Positions 1-11,500 of a stretch of DNA of 64,000 nucleotides are shown here, in pieces. The position numbers and the translations under genes were made by a program. Where the stretch lies: NCBI GenBank assembly GCA_026413225.1, contig JAPMTP010000045.1, forward strand, positions 124,001 through 188,000. Direction: 5' to 3'. Numbering within the stretch: position 1 is the stretch's first letter; each line of letters begins with the position of its first letter. A model generated the notes under the pieces. It was given only the letters and a program-made list of their open reading frames with translations. It searched no databases and was not told the origin of the DNA. The stretch is from Otis tarda (lineage: Eukaryota; Chordata; Aves; Otidiformes; Otididae).

Positions 1-449
1 ACTCTGAATGCTTTAAAAGGATATGGAACTGCCACAGAGCCTCTTTCTTTAGATTCCCCAGTTCACCATTTTCAACCAGATCATGTGTACCTGAAAATCT
101 GGGAATCAGAATCTCTTCAATAAAAATGGAAAGAACCATATCAGGTGCTTCTAGCAACATATACAGCCCCTAAATTTGAAAATATTGATCCTTGGATTCA
201 TTATTTGAGAGTCAAGAAGCACTGCCTCCAAAACAGAAACAATGGATTTCTAAAGAAACGTGTCATTTAAAGTTAACAGTCTCTCATTTTTAATGAATTA
301 GACAAAATCATACCAAAATAATGAAATCTATGCAAGGGAATTTTAGTAGTAATGTTAATAATACTTTTTGTTTTACTGATTATGGAGATTACTTAGAAGT
401 AAATGAGACTTACTGAAAAAAATTAAAGAAATCTCAAAGCGGGGAAATG
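1..449 (+). pseudogene. Decayed gammaretrovirus-like pol 3' end (integrase C-terminus) and uncertain env remnant
   Basis: The plus strand from about 60 to 230 reads as the C-terminal domain of a gammaretroviral-type integrase: a 'VYLKIWE' strand, a 'PYQVLL' segment where the usual GPY motif is EPY, and a closing 'DPWIHYLRVKK'. A TAA at 121-123 interrupts it. After about 240 the frame decays. A short open stretch from 321 (MKSMQGNF...) could be an env start but is not diagnostic. The element enters from outside the window. It is the complementary half of the provirus at 51668-55720, which has the 5' LTR to RNase H but no integrase. Non-functional. The integrase assignment is good; the env part is a guess. 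Confidence 0.6.
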
Positions 450-518
450 AAATAAAGAAGTGCCTGCTTCTTACCTTCTCATTGCTGTTAAGGAGTTTTA
501 TTCCGGATTTCGGTAACA
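450..518 (+). repeat. Retroviral LTR 3' end (R/U5 only)
   Basis: AATAAAG lies at 452-458. What follows is nearly identical to the last 60 bases of the LTR at 51668-52423, ending in the same GTAACA (513-518). No U3 is present upstream, so this 3' LTR has lost its left part by deletion or recombination. It is joined directly to the minisatellite at 519. Confidence 0.7.
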
Positions 519-957
519 TAAGGGGCTGGGGGACGGCATCCCCTGCAAGGTGCCCGGGAGGGGGAAAATCCCGGGGATCCCTCCCGCAAGGAGCGCGGGT
601 GGGGGGTGTCCCAGCCATCCCTCTGCAAAAGGCTGGGGTGGTGGGGAAGCCTCCTGCAAGGAGCTGGGGGGTCCCCCTGCACGGAATGGGGGAGGGGGCT
701 GCAAGGAGCCTGGGGGGATCCCTCCTGCAAAGATTTAGGGGGTCCTTCCTGCAAGGAGCTGGGGACGTCCTGGGGGTCATCTTGCAAAAAAAGAGGGGGT
801 CCTTTCCGCAAAGACCTGGGCGGTTCCCGCAGGTTCTTCCTGTGAGGAATCGGGGGGGGGGTCCCTTCAGCCAGGAGCCTGGGATCTCTCCTGCTAGGAG
901 CTGGGAGGGGACTGGGGTCCTTCCCCTAAGGTCTGGGGGTCCCCCGCAATCCCCCCC
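519..957. repeat. G-rich degenerate minisatellite, left copy
   Basis: Degenerate repeats of roughly 30-45 bp are built on CTGCAAGGAGCTGGGGGG followed by a pyrimidine-rich GTCCCTC. Runs of 4-9 G recur throughout. The first part (519-740) is nearly identical to 50944-51180 in the right copy. Open frames on both strands are a by-product of the repeat and are not called as genes. Confidence 0.85.
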
Positions 958-966
958 CGCACTCAC

Positions 967-1232
967 TGTCGGGAGAGCCGCTCCATGGCGCGCAGCTGCC
1001 GCCGGCTGCACTCCCGCAACTCCCCGGCGGGGCTGAACACCCGCCGGCCGCCCCCCGGCCGAGCCCTCGCCCCCCAGCCGGCCCACCGGGCTCCCCGCTC
1101 CCCGCTCCGGGTTCCGCCGCCCCGACAGCTCCTCCGCCGCCGCCGCTGTCCGGGTGCCCCCCGCCCCGCCTGCGCCCACCCGCTGCGCCTCCCCCCGCAG
1201 CCCCGGGGCTCTCCCAGGGATGCTGCTGCCAC
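967..1232 (-). CDS. Candidate CpG-island first exon of an unknown gene
   Basis: The stretch is very GC- and CpG-rich. On the minus strand it has an ATG at 1232 and an open frame ending at a good donor (CGACA|gtgagtg, exon end 967). A second ATG in good context (GCGCGCCATGG) lies near the end, giving the short tail MERLSR. I do not recognise the product. It may instead be a non-coding first exon or simply a CpG island. Any downstream exons would have to lie beyond the minisatellite and the retroviral remnant, so the gene may be cut off. Confidence 0.25.
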
Positions 1233-2468
1233 CCCTTGGGATCACGGCCTTCTCCAGCCCCCTCTCAACGCATCCACAGACCCCGGCCCCCCTCCCAGCT
1301 CCATCCCTCGGCTACGGGGCGGGGGGCCCAGGGTGGGAGGCAGGCAGCGCCCACCCCAAACCCATCCCTTGCACCCCCAGATGATGCCCGCAGCACAAGG
1401 GTCAACCTATGTGGGCACACAAGGATGCACCTTGTCCCCAAAATCAGCCCAGTCCTGCCCATGGAGGGGAGCCCTCGCCAGATTTAAGGGGGGAAACATG
1501 GGATGCATCCATAACCAGAGCCCTGCGGCACGGCCGCTCGCCCCCTGCTCAAAACTGGCATCGGGCACCGGCCGTCGCACAGCCCGGGGTGCCCCTGGGG
1601 AGGCCCTGCCAGAAAACGTGCCCACGGACGTTTCTGCGTCAGCAAGCCACAGCCCCTCTGTGCTGCTTTTAGGCTTTTTCATCCCATTAAAAAAGAAAAA
1701 AAATAAATATAACAAACCCTCAAAACCCCCCGCCGGGGCTGCGCTCACATCCACATTAGCCTCGGCTGAAAGGAGCTGCAGAGGCCTCGGCACAGCCTGC
1801 TCCGCGCGATGCGAGGGCAGAGCGGCTGCAGGGGCCACGTGCGCTCGAGCTGCCCGCTCCCTGCACAGACCCCCACCCCAAAACGCCGCTGCTCCCCAGA
1901 AACCAGGCTCTGCTCTCGCCCTCGGGAACGCAAACGGTGGCGGCAGGGCTGCATCTGATCGTGACGGCGGGCGAGCGAGCCCGCGTCAGTGCCGCATCCC
2001 CGCTGACCGGGACTTGGCTCTCCTCTCACCCGGCCGCTGTAACACATGGGCACGGCCGACGTGGCTCTTCTTCCTCCCTGCCCAATACCACATGGCAGCT
2101 CGTTCCAGCGTTCTTGGCATCCCACGTCCCACGTTTCCCAGGCTCCAGCTTCCCTGGGACGCGGTGGGGACGGGGGGTCACGGGATTTGCACTCGTATGG
2201 GGACAATTCCGTACATACACGCACACAGGAAAAAAAAATAAAACACCAGGCTACAGTAACTCAACTTTTTCTAACAACAAAAACCGCACTATTACAGAAA
2301 ACAAAGGTCCTACACACACCAGAGTCACGCCAACGGGCCCAAAAATCTACGAGTCTCCTCAAAACAAACCCACACCTCGTTCGGCATCCAAAACTAGAGA
2401 GTCCACAGCGCAATGATCCATGCCTGCTGTAGGCCTTCACCTTCCAAAGGCCCACATGCGGCCCCCTC
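1233..2468. other. Unassigned stretch left of gene copy A
   Basis: No convincing exon, transposon or RNA gene was seen. A-rich tracts lie at 1689-1712 and 2230-2242. This sequence is not repeated elsewhere in the window. Homology between copy A and copies B and C stops near 2489, inside the last exon of A. Confidence 0.5.
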
Positions 2469-2568
2469 CTACGCGCCTCGTCTCTTGGCAGGTTCTACCG
2501 TGGGCTCTCTGGTCTTCTGCTTGCCCACGCAGACAGGCTGCTGGGCTTGCAGGGACTCTTCTTTCAGC
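2469..2568 (-). CDS. Copy A ex25, terminal exon with altered end
   Basis: Phase 2 start after tttgtgcag: LKEESLQAQQPVCVGKQKTR, then EPTVEPAKRRGA and TAG. Homology with B and C stops near 2489, inside this exon, so the last residues and the stop come from unrelated flanking sequence. The B stop falls at the same distance by coincidence. Confidence 0.6.
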
Positions 2569-5500
2569 CTGCACAAAACGGGAGGGGAAGGCGTCCGTCA
2601 CCGCGTCAACCCCCCAAAACACAGCTGGCCTCCGCACTTGCACCCCTCCTAGGACCCTCCCCACACCATGGGGTGATGCTGAAGGACATGGGAGCAGCAA
2701 GCGCCTTGCTCGGACCGGCGAAAACTTCAGCAGTCACTTTCCCTGTGCCCATTCCTCGTGCCCTGGACAGCCCTTCCCATCGGCTCCCACGCCTGGCTCT
2801 GTCCCGCTGACACCGGCCCTCCACCCCAGCCGATGCCGCCGCTCTCCCTGGGTCCGGCCCGTCCGCACCAGGGAATTTGCCAAGGGTCCCCCGACTCTGC
2901 CACTGCCTGACTGCGCTGGGCCCTGCGAGGCACCCAGAGGACGTCTCTCTGCTTCTCCTCACCATTCTGCTTTGGACCATACCAACACGGGACCAGTCCT
3001 GGCCAGCGGCACAACCAGGCGTGTATCGCTGCCGCGAGGCTGCACCACTCCTTCCCACGAGTTTCCCGTCGCTTTGCAGCCCAGGACCTTGTCTCACTCG
3101 GACCCGCGGCCACCCACAGCCACCCGGCCTCTGGTACCTCTTGCTCTCATGAAGCTTCATCATTTCTTCTTTCTTCTCCAGGCAGCTCTGGAGGTTCTTG
3201 AGCTTTTCCAACAGCTCCTCCACGTGTTTCTGCCTCTGCAGCCCTGCTTGTTCCCTTTCCTCCTGAGGGAGCTGCTTCAGAGACCGCGTTCCTGACAGCT
3301 CCTTCATCTTCACCAGGCTTGCCAGAGCACTAATGATGTCAACGTACTGCGGAAAGCCCCGGGAATGCATTATTTCCTCGGCCTGACAATTCCTCTGCCA
3401 CCTACCATCACCCTGCTCAGCCACCTGCTCTCATTCTGCTCCACTGAGGGAGACAGACAACGCCGCGAGGAACCTGCTGCACTCCCCTTCCCACTTTGTC
3501 TACTTTCCACGCGTGCTTTCCCTGGGTGAGCTTCCCACGGACCGTACCCTCTCCTCAAGGATCAGGCCCGACTCCCGCAGGGAAACAGCCCCAGAGAGCT
3601 GAGATGGGAAGGGGAGAAGGATGCGCCGTTGCGTTTCCAGGCATCCTGAGACGTCCCGGCAGACGCCTGGCGTGCCCTGGCACCTGCCATCCACACTTTG
3701 GCCTCACCCACATTCCTGCAAGGACCCTGACACTCATCGCTCACTTCCGAAACGTGTTTGAAACCACTCTCCCCTCTACGAGCGCTGGGTACCGTTTCTA
3801 CACGTCTGTCGCTGACCTACCATCTTCTCGCTGAGCTCCATCGCCTTAAACACCTCCGAGCTCGTTGCCCCATCGGCGGCCTCGTACGCAGCCCCGTGCG
3901 AAACGGCGTCCGGAGCCTGCACAGACAGGGAAAGAGCAATGGAGCTGCCGCACTGCCTGGCGCTGGGCCGAGCTGCCTTGTGCGCCTGCCTTCCGCTGCA
4001 CGGGACAGGCTGCCCCGGCAATGCCGCGGTCCGCAGCCTCCCACCCCGGCCAGCTCCAGGCATCCTGGCTTTCCCGCCGAGGCCGCAGGCACCATAAACC
4101 ATGCCCTGCCTTCTCACCTTGGCAGTCGCTGGTGCTGTTCCTGGTGCTGGTGCCGGCTCCTTCACAAGACCCCTTTTTTCAGCCGACGTTCCCCGGCAAG
4201 CCTTTCACCAGGACCACTCGCGGCTCCGAACCCTTCTTCTTGCCAGCTGGAGGAAAACAAACACGCACCGCCATGTGCCACTCTCCGTACGACACGCTGC
4301 GCCTTCCCAGCTCGGCCCCTTGGAGCCTCGCCGGGTGGCCTGGGCTCGGAGACGGGCACAGGCTACGGAGAACAGCCTGCACGCGCCCGCCCTGCAGATA
4401 GCGCTACCCCAGCCTCTGGCCATGGCTTTCCCTACATATTTAGCATGCAACCCTACTTCCCTGGGGGACAATTCGGAGATTGCACCCCTCACTGCTCCTC
4501 TACTTGGGAGCTTCTACCAGCGATGGCACCGCTTCTCCACACTGCTCTCCATGCAGGGAGAGACCCAAGGGAGAGCGACCGAATGGGAATGGCCGAGGGC
4601 TAGCAGAGGACTCTCACACTGCACGCTAATCCCAAGGCTTTAGGAGACCCAGGGCTCCATTCCTTGAGGCGCTGGCTGCTCTCGCTTGCCTTGAGGAGCG
4701 CAGCAGCTGAGCGCGGGAGCCCTCACGCACAGCGCCGGGCGCCTGCTCGCTGCTGGCTCCCACTGCGCGGCAGCTCCTGCTACCAAGCCCTTCGCTGGCC
4801 GCCTCCTGCCAATGTCACCTCCTCACACGGCACCAAGCGCTTTCCTGAAGCCTGGCACTTCTTCTTCTGCAACGCTTTCCTATCACCTGCGCACACTACC
4901 ATGCACGGGAGAGCTGCCTTTGCATGGGAACAGCCTGAGCCCCATGCACGTGAGGAGCCTGTGCCCCTGGCATGGCCCATTGCCCCCTCCTCCGCGTTAC
5001 GGGCTCCACCACGCCTGTCAGGCCCTAACGGATGCCTCTTCCCCCTACAGCCCTGACAGCCTCACTTACCTGAGGACTGACTCTCCTCCAGCATCTTCAG
5101 TCTCCCCCGGAGCTCGTCCATGCCTGCTTTTTGGCGCCGGATCGTTTCCTCGTGCCTCTGGTCTCGGCACCACATGCCCAGGTTGACCAAGGCCCACGCC
5201 GGCTGCAGGAAGAAGCAGCCCAGTCAGTTCTCGCCCAAATTGCCTCCGGGTCAACACGAGCTCAGCTTGACCCCGGCGTAGACACCGCCACGCTGAAAGA
5301 CGCTGCTCCCTCAGCAGCTGCCAAGAGCCAAGCCCATGGGGCGTCTCTCCCCACAGCCTCCTGGCAGATTGGTGGGGTACAGCAGCGGCAGGAGAGACCC
5401 CTTACGTGGTCCCCTGTGCCGGCATCAGCCCTGCAAACGCTCTGGAGAGCTGGGAGAGGGACGGCGCGTGGCTCTCAGTGGCTCCCTCAGCGTTTTTCTC

Positions 5501-8500
5501 TGGCACTTGGCGCCACCGCAGAGGATTTTATTGCCTTGGACACAGGCACACCGATCCGCTCGGTGGCCTGCCTTTCTACGTGATCATAGAATGACAGAAT
5601 GGTTTGGCTTGGAAGGGACCTTTAAACCCCATCCAGTCCAACCCCCTGCAAGGAGCAGGGACATCTCCAACCACACCAGGTTGCTCAGAGCCCCGGCCAA
5701 CCTGGCCTGGAATGTTTCCAGGGATGGGGCATCCACCATCTCTCTGGGCAACCTGCGCCAGTGCTCTACCCATGATGTTCTACTGATCGCATGTGGGATT
5801 CTCTTCTGCGCTACACCCGTGCACACAGACCCCCGCGGTTCCCTTGCTTGCTGCATGGCCCCAAACATCCAGACACTCAGGAGAAGGGAGGCCCTTCATC
5901 CCACCCTGCCCACTGCTGCAAGCTCCCCGCTCGGCTCTGGCCGCTGTCGCCCCGCCATTTGCTCTCAAACAACAGCTTTGCCTGGGCTGCACCTCTGGCG
6001 CCCGGCGCTTCCCCTCCCCATCGCTACGTGCGCACCAGGGCAGGCGCTACCTCCCGCTCAGCGTCAGGCTCCGAGTCACCGCCTGCCACCCAGCCTTCCT
6101 CGCTGGCACGCCCTCTGCCACCCTTGCCGTACAGGATGTACGATGCCTACAGTCCCTCCAGCTGCTGCCGCAGTCACCTTGCAGTTCATCCCATTTCCCG
6201 TGCCAGGGAACTCAAAAGGGGATTCAGCGTGGAGGACAAAAGACCCTCCATTCCCATCCGGTGCAACACGCTACCCCTGCTCCTGCTCGCTCAGCCCTGT
6301 CACTGCTTTTGTGGCGCCAATACCACCAGCAAGGTTGGGAAAAGGAGCCAACGCTTGCAGATCTTCCCCTCCATCGTCCCCGCCTCTGCTTGGCAATCAG
6401 CACAGCCATCTGCACACACCACACCTCGTGCTTCCAAAGTACTGCGCCTACATCCAGCTCCTCACCCGCTGGCAATGCCCGCGCAGGAGCACGGCTGATG
6501 CGGCTCGTGGGTGCCACGGGCAGCCCTGCTCCTGCCTTTGGCCAGCTCGCAGCACGCCTGAGGCGGGCTGGGGCACTGGCCACTCTCACCGGCACACTGA
6601 CAAACACCACGTGCGCCATCGATACCCTCAGCAAACCCAGAGCTCGGCAGCCTCCGCGCGGACTCACCCTCCCAAAGGCTTCAGCCACCTTCGCCGGTAT
6701 CCAGGGAGCCTGCTTCACCTTCAGCACCGCTTCACGCGAGGCGTCCCTCAGCGCCTGACACTCTGCTCGGGCTTGCCTGTGCCAAGAGACAAGACCCTTG
6801 AGGGACACCATGACGGACAACAGCTGCCCAAACAGCTTGTGGAGAGCAGCACCCCGGGCACCCGCCGGTGACTATCGCGGGGTGGGTGGGAACGTTCAGC
6901 TCAGTTCGTGGTGACTTCAACACACGGCCACTGGCACGTGTTCCACTAAACCCCTATCTCAGTTCACGTGGCGCTTGCATAGAACCCCCATCACTGAGCT
7001 CCGCTCCGCGGCTCTCGCACACACCTTTGGCTCCCGGGGAGATCCCGAAATGCCGCCAGCTGCTAGGAATCCACACAGCAGCTTTGGCCAAGGCCCCAGT
7101 TCACGGCTGCGTGTACCTTAACTCATTAGCTGCTGCTTGCAGAGCTCTGTCCTTCTCCTTCATCACCATGGCCATCTCCAACAGCTCCTTTCTAAGCAGG
7201 TGCAGCTCCCGCTCTTGGTCTTTCACCTGGCACATGTTCTGCTCCACTTCTGACTTCAGCTGCTCACTCAACACTCCTAGGCACACCACAGCTCCATGGG
7301 TGTCTGGCTCCCCCATCACCCAAGCCCTGGGGGATCCGCACCTCCCAGTGATCCGACGCCCGCGGCCACGTCCCTTTTTCCCAAGGCATCATCGTGAGGG
7401 CCGTCAGCCATCATGGCGCTTGTCCCCACAAACCCTCGCCCTGCCCTCGCTCGCAGCCCTCGCCTCCTGGGTCCTGCCACCAGACCTTGCTTCCCTAAAT
7501 CACGGCGCAGGGCCGGTCTCTTTGTCACGGCAGATGCCGCAGTCACTGCTCGCTACAGCCACTTGCCCTCTGCTTCGAGAAAAGCGGGGTCGCCAGCATT
7601 TCCTGGCCTGCCCGCTTTCACCCACCTGCCTTCCTCATTCGCTTCGCGCCGTTATGGCCAGCAAAAGCGGGCCACGTGCATCCCTTCGTCTCACACCTCA
7701 GGCTCCTTTCTGCCCCATACAGCCTCCCCAAAGCAACGTCACTCCCACTGAGGGATCCCCGGACAGGCTCTCCCAATTTAAAGCCTCAGGCCACCTTCGG
7801 CTCCAAGGGAGCCCAAGCAGTGGCATCCTGGAGAAAGATGGGCTCCATTTGTGTGCGTGTCCCCATCTCCCTCGGGGCATCTGCTCACCCTCACTCACCA
7901 GCACTGCTACCGCTTACACAAGGACAGCGAGGAATTCACCCACCCCCAGAGGGAACGGACCGCCTGCTTTGCCCCAAGCTGCCTACAGCTTCACTTTCGC
8001 ATGGGGACATCGCTTTCCCGTAGCTGCCCTGTGTGTGCTTCATGCCTACTGCCCTCGTTACCGCTCCGTGGAAGGACAGGAAGACGGAGGCCATGCAGTA
8101 TGCTTCACTAACCTGTCAAGTCCAACATCCTAGCTCTGGTTACCTTGAGCTCGTTGCTTAGCCTGGTGGTGGCCTACAAGAGAGGATTGGCAGCGACTGT
8201 TACCAGGCTTGCAGGACTCCCCCTTTCTCGTGGCTGATGCGCATCCCTGTCTAGACGGGGGAGACCACCCGCTGGCCACCAATGGCCCCCTGACCAAACT
8301 GGACCACCGTGCTGCAGAGCCCTTCCACATTTTGTTCTTCCAAGCGTGAGCACTTCTGCTTTGCCTCCTGCGCGTGCCACTCACCTCAGTTAGGCTTCTC
8401 AGCTGGCTCTCCAGGTCTTGGATCTTCTTCTGTCCTTCCTCCAATAGTTGCTTGCACTTGTCCTTCTCCTTGGCGATAGCACTCTCCAGCATCTGAGGAG

Positions 8501-11500
8501 CGACAGCCCTCAGCAAAAAAACCCAACCTATCCTTTCGGAACAGACTCTGGAATGCAATCGGGAAGGTCACCACTCTGGAGCAGGGGCATGTCATGGGGA
8601 AAAAAGCCAGACAGGACACGAGGCGACTCGGAGATGGAGGGGAGAAGAGCGCCTGGGGAACGGCACGGCACAGAGACTAAGCAGGAGCCGCTTACTCAGC
8701 TGCTCCTTACCTGCTTCCTTGGGAAAAACGAAGCTGGAAAAAGCCATTCCCAAAGCGACACACACAAGTGTGCTAGGAATTGCCTCGCCAGACCACCGCA
8801 ATAGGCTGTCCCCATCACACTGCACAGACACGGCAAAACACTCACTCACGCCTTGACCGACAGCGTGTCCTGCACCAGCCCCATCACCTCCACGCCCCGG
8901 GCTTCCCCGGGACTGCAGCTGACCCAGCGAGAACCTGCCAGCCCGCCACCGCCCCCACCTTCTCCACAGCCACAACAGACCTCAACACACCTCAAAGGAG
9001 CTCAGCACGGGGAAGGGAGGGAGCACATGGCTTGCAAGGAGGCCGGCCTGCGCTGGCATTCCAGCTCCTACACACAATGCAACCTCCCCCTAAGCTCACG
9101 TTATCTGGATGCTGCTCCTTGCTTCCCGCTTTCTCCCAGGGACGGACCGGCTGCAGCGCACCCTGCCATTACCTGCATGCTTTCTGGTTCCAGGGCGGAC
9201 ACTCTGGGGAGTTATGATCTCCCACATCACCATGGGAGGATGGCCCGGCTCTTGGGACGGCTCCTAGGCATGTCACAGCTAGGGACATGCCTCTCCCTAG
9301 GCAACGCTACCACGGACACCTATTTCTCCTGCATACCAGTCCTCTTCCTCACAAACCACCACACCGCCATACCTCTTTGCTCTCCTTGTCCTTCTCCATT
9401 AGAACTTCCTTCATTTTCCTCTCCAAGTCTTGCTGGTGTTTCGCTTCCAGCTCCTTCATGTGCTTCTGCAGCAACGCTGCCTGCGACTCCTGGAGCCTCT
9501 CTAATTGGTACTACAGGAAACCAGCAGACACGGAGGACTTCCAGAAAGCGTGTCGGTGGAAGAGCAAGAAACAAGCATCCCGTGTGCATTCCCTACCACG
9601 CCTTTCACAAGAGCATCCTTGCTGCGTTAGAGATACAGCCGCTGGCACACTGACAGCACGAGCTCAGGCTTCTCCACCCCCCTGCATTTACTGCCACCCC
9701 AGGGACCACCGCTACTGCGCGTTCCCAGGCCGGGAGCCACACTGCCTTGCTTGACTCAACCACCGCATTTACCGACACAACGCTCCCCAGCACCGCGGCT
9801 CACAGACACACGCGTTTCCATACCTGTAGCATCTGATTCTTCCGCGCCGTTTCCTGACTGTTTTTCACCAGTTTCTGCAAAGTGGGCAGCAGCCCTGCAA
9901 AAGCCAAGGGAGCCTCGCTGCACGGGGTGCTCACACAGCCCATGTTCACCACCCGGAGCATCCTCAGCGGCCTGGGCACGCTGCTTGCCTCCTCGGCCGC
10001 TGATGACCTTCAGCCCTGGCCCTCACCCCCTCGCCTGATGGCGGAGGTCATAGGCAGCAGGGAGGAGAGGGGACGGCCACTGACTCCCCACGCAGTCACC
10101 CCCTGCGCTCGTTACCCACAGCCACACTCGACGTGGGCTGCCCATCCTGGGGCAGCAGATGTGCAATTGTCGGGGAAGGGGAGACCCATGGGCAACAGCT
10201 CTGCCTTTCTTCCAGAGACCCTCGCCAGCCTGGAGACACTCATCAGCCTCTCACCACGGGATTCAGGCTCCGAGATCCTCTCCGAGGGTCTCCCAGAGGC
10301 CAGCCCCAGGCCTCCCCTCCGCATTTACTGGAACTGCGGCACATTCCCACCCCCAGGAAATGGCTGCTATGGTTGAGATGTCGCTGGAAGGGAGCCTGAC
10401 CGCGCACGCAGTCCGCTGGCAGGCAATAAGAGTGCACACACTGCATGAGCACATCGACCCCAGAGGAAAGCCTCGCTCCACGAGTGTCACAGGACAAAGA
10501 CCGGCAGCAAAGGCACCAGGCTCCTTGCCCGCCATCAGGGCTTGCTAAACCTGGGATGCAGGGAGGGACCTTGCAGCTCTTTGCAGCGTACACCTTCATC
10601 ACGCTGGCAACCATTCCTACAAGCAGGAACCCCTCGACAAGAACCTCTTGCTCCTTGCCCACTGCCTTTGGTCTGGGGAAGGCTGCTGCCATGACTTGCA
10701 AGCCTTCCTCCCTGCTGGTCCCCCATCCCCTCCTCGCTCTCTGGACACCCAGCGGGACACAGACCTTTCCCAGAGGTCATCTGGTGCATCCCTGTGCTGG
10801 CCAGCAGCCGCTCCGCGCCCTCCAGCCAGGACAACAGCACACGTGCCATTTCCACCACCGCCGCCCCAATGGGCGAGATGGAGTGGTCCAGGCACACCGC
10901 CTCCAGCCTCCCCAGTTCCTCTCGCAGGCTGTTGCTGCTGCAGGGGCTCCTCAGGCATGCCTGGAGAAAACACAGCCGGTCCACACGCTAGCTTGCACAG
11001 TTTGCGGACTTCCATGCCTTGGCACAACAGACAACATCTCTGAGAAAGTCCTGGGGACAGCCTGGTGAAGGCTTCGGTACGACACTTGGCTTCTGGGGTC
11101 AGTATCTGGGGTGGGAATGGCAGGCCCTGGGGAGGACACTTCCACCCCACCTCCCCCATTGCTTGCCAACCAACACTTTTTGGGGGCTACACTCCCCTCT
11201 CGCTGCTCTGCAGAGCTCCGCGCTGCCTAGTGCGCATGCCCAAGCATCTCTTTTCCCTCTCCTCACCTCACGCCCAAAAACTGCCCCGTGCCACTTATCT
11301 CCCGGCTGCCAGTTGGCCAACGGCCTTTAAAGGACTGACCTGGAGCTGGCCCAGGGATTTCTGGAACACCTCAACTTTTGTCGACACCTCCTTCTCCCTG
11401 AAGAGCCTGGAGTTTATTTCTTCTAGCAGAGACTTCACTCTCTTCTGACTCTGTTGCTTTTCTTGAGACGTCTCCCTGACCTTGTCTATCACCTGGCAAA

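Noticed and set aside
488..811. Repeat-type open frames (SLQEGPP-like) in the minisatellite
   Set aside because: Open in several frames and both strands because the unit lacks stops; no promoter or homologue is evident.
3520..3580. SGLILEER-like minus-strand segment between ex23 and ex24
   Set aside because: Short, with a weak acceptor; ex23 and ex24 already join in phase 0.
4150..4195. Pro/Ala-rich stretch with a gtgaga donor on the minus strand of copy A
   Set aside because: Missing from copy B and does not fit the phases of ex22 and ex23.
6183..6215. Possible small exon after ex20 (GAAAAGGGAAGAACTGCAA-like)
   Set aside because: The acceptor AG is absent in A and B; ex20 and ex21 join in phase without it.
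9177..9224. Possible exon between ex16 and ex17 in copy A (minus strand, donor gtaatg)
   Set aside because: It would end in phase 1, whereas ex16 and ex17 already join in phase 0 without it.
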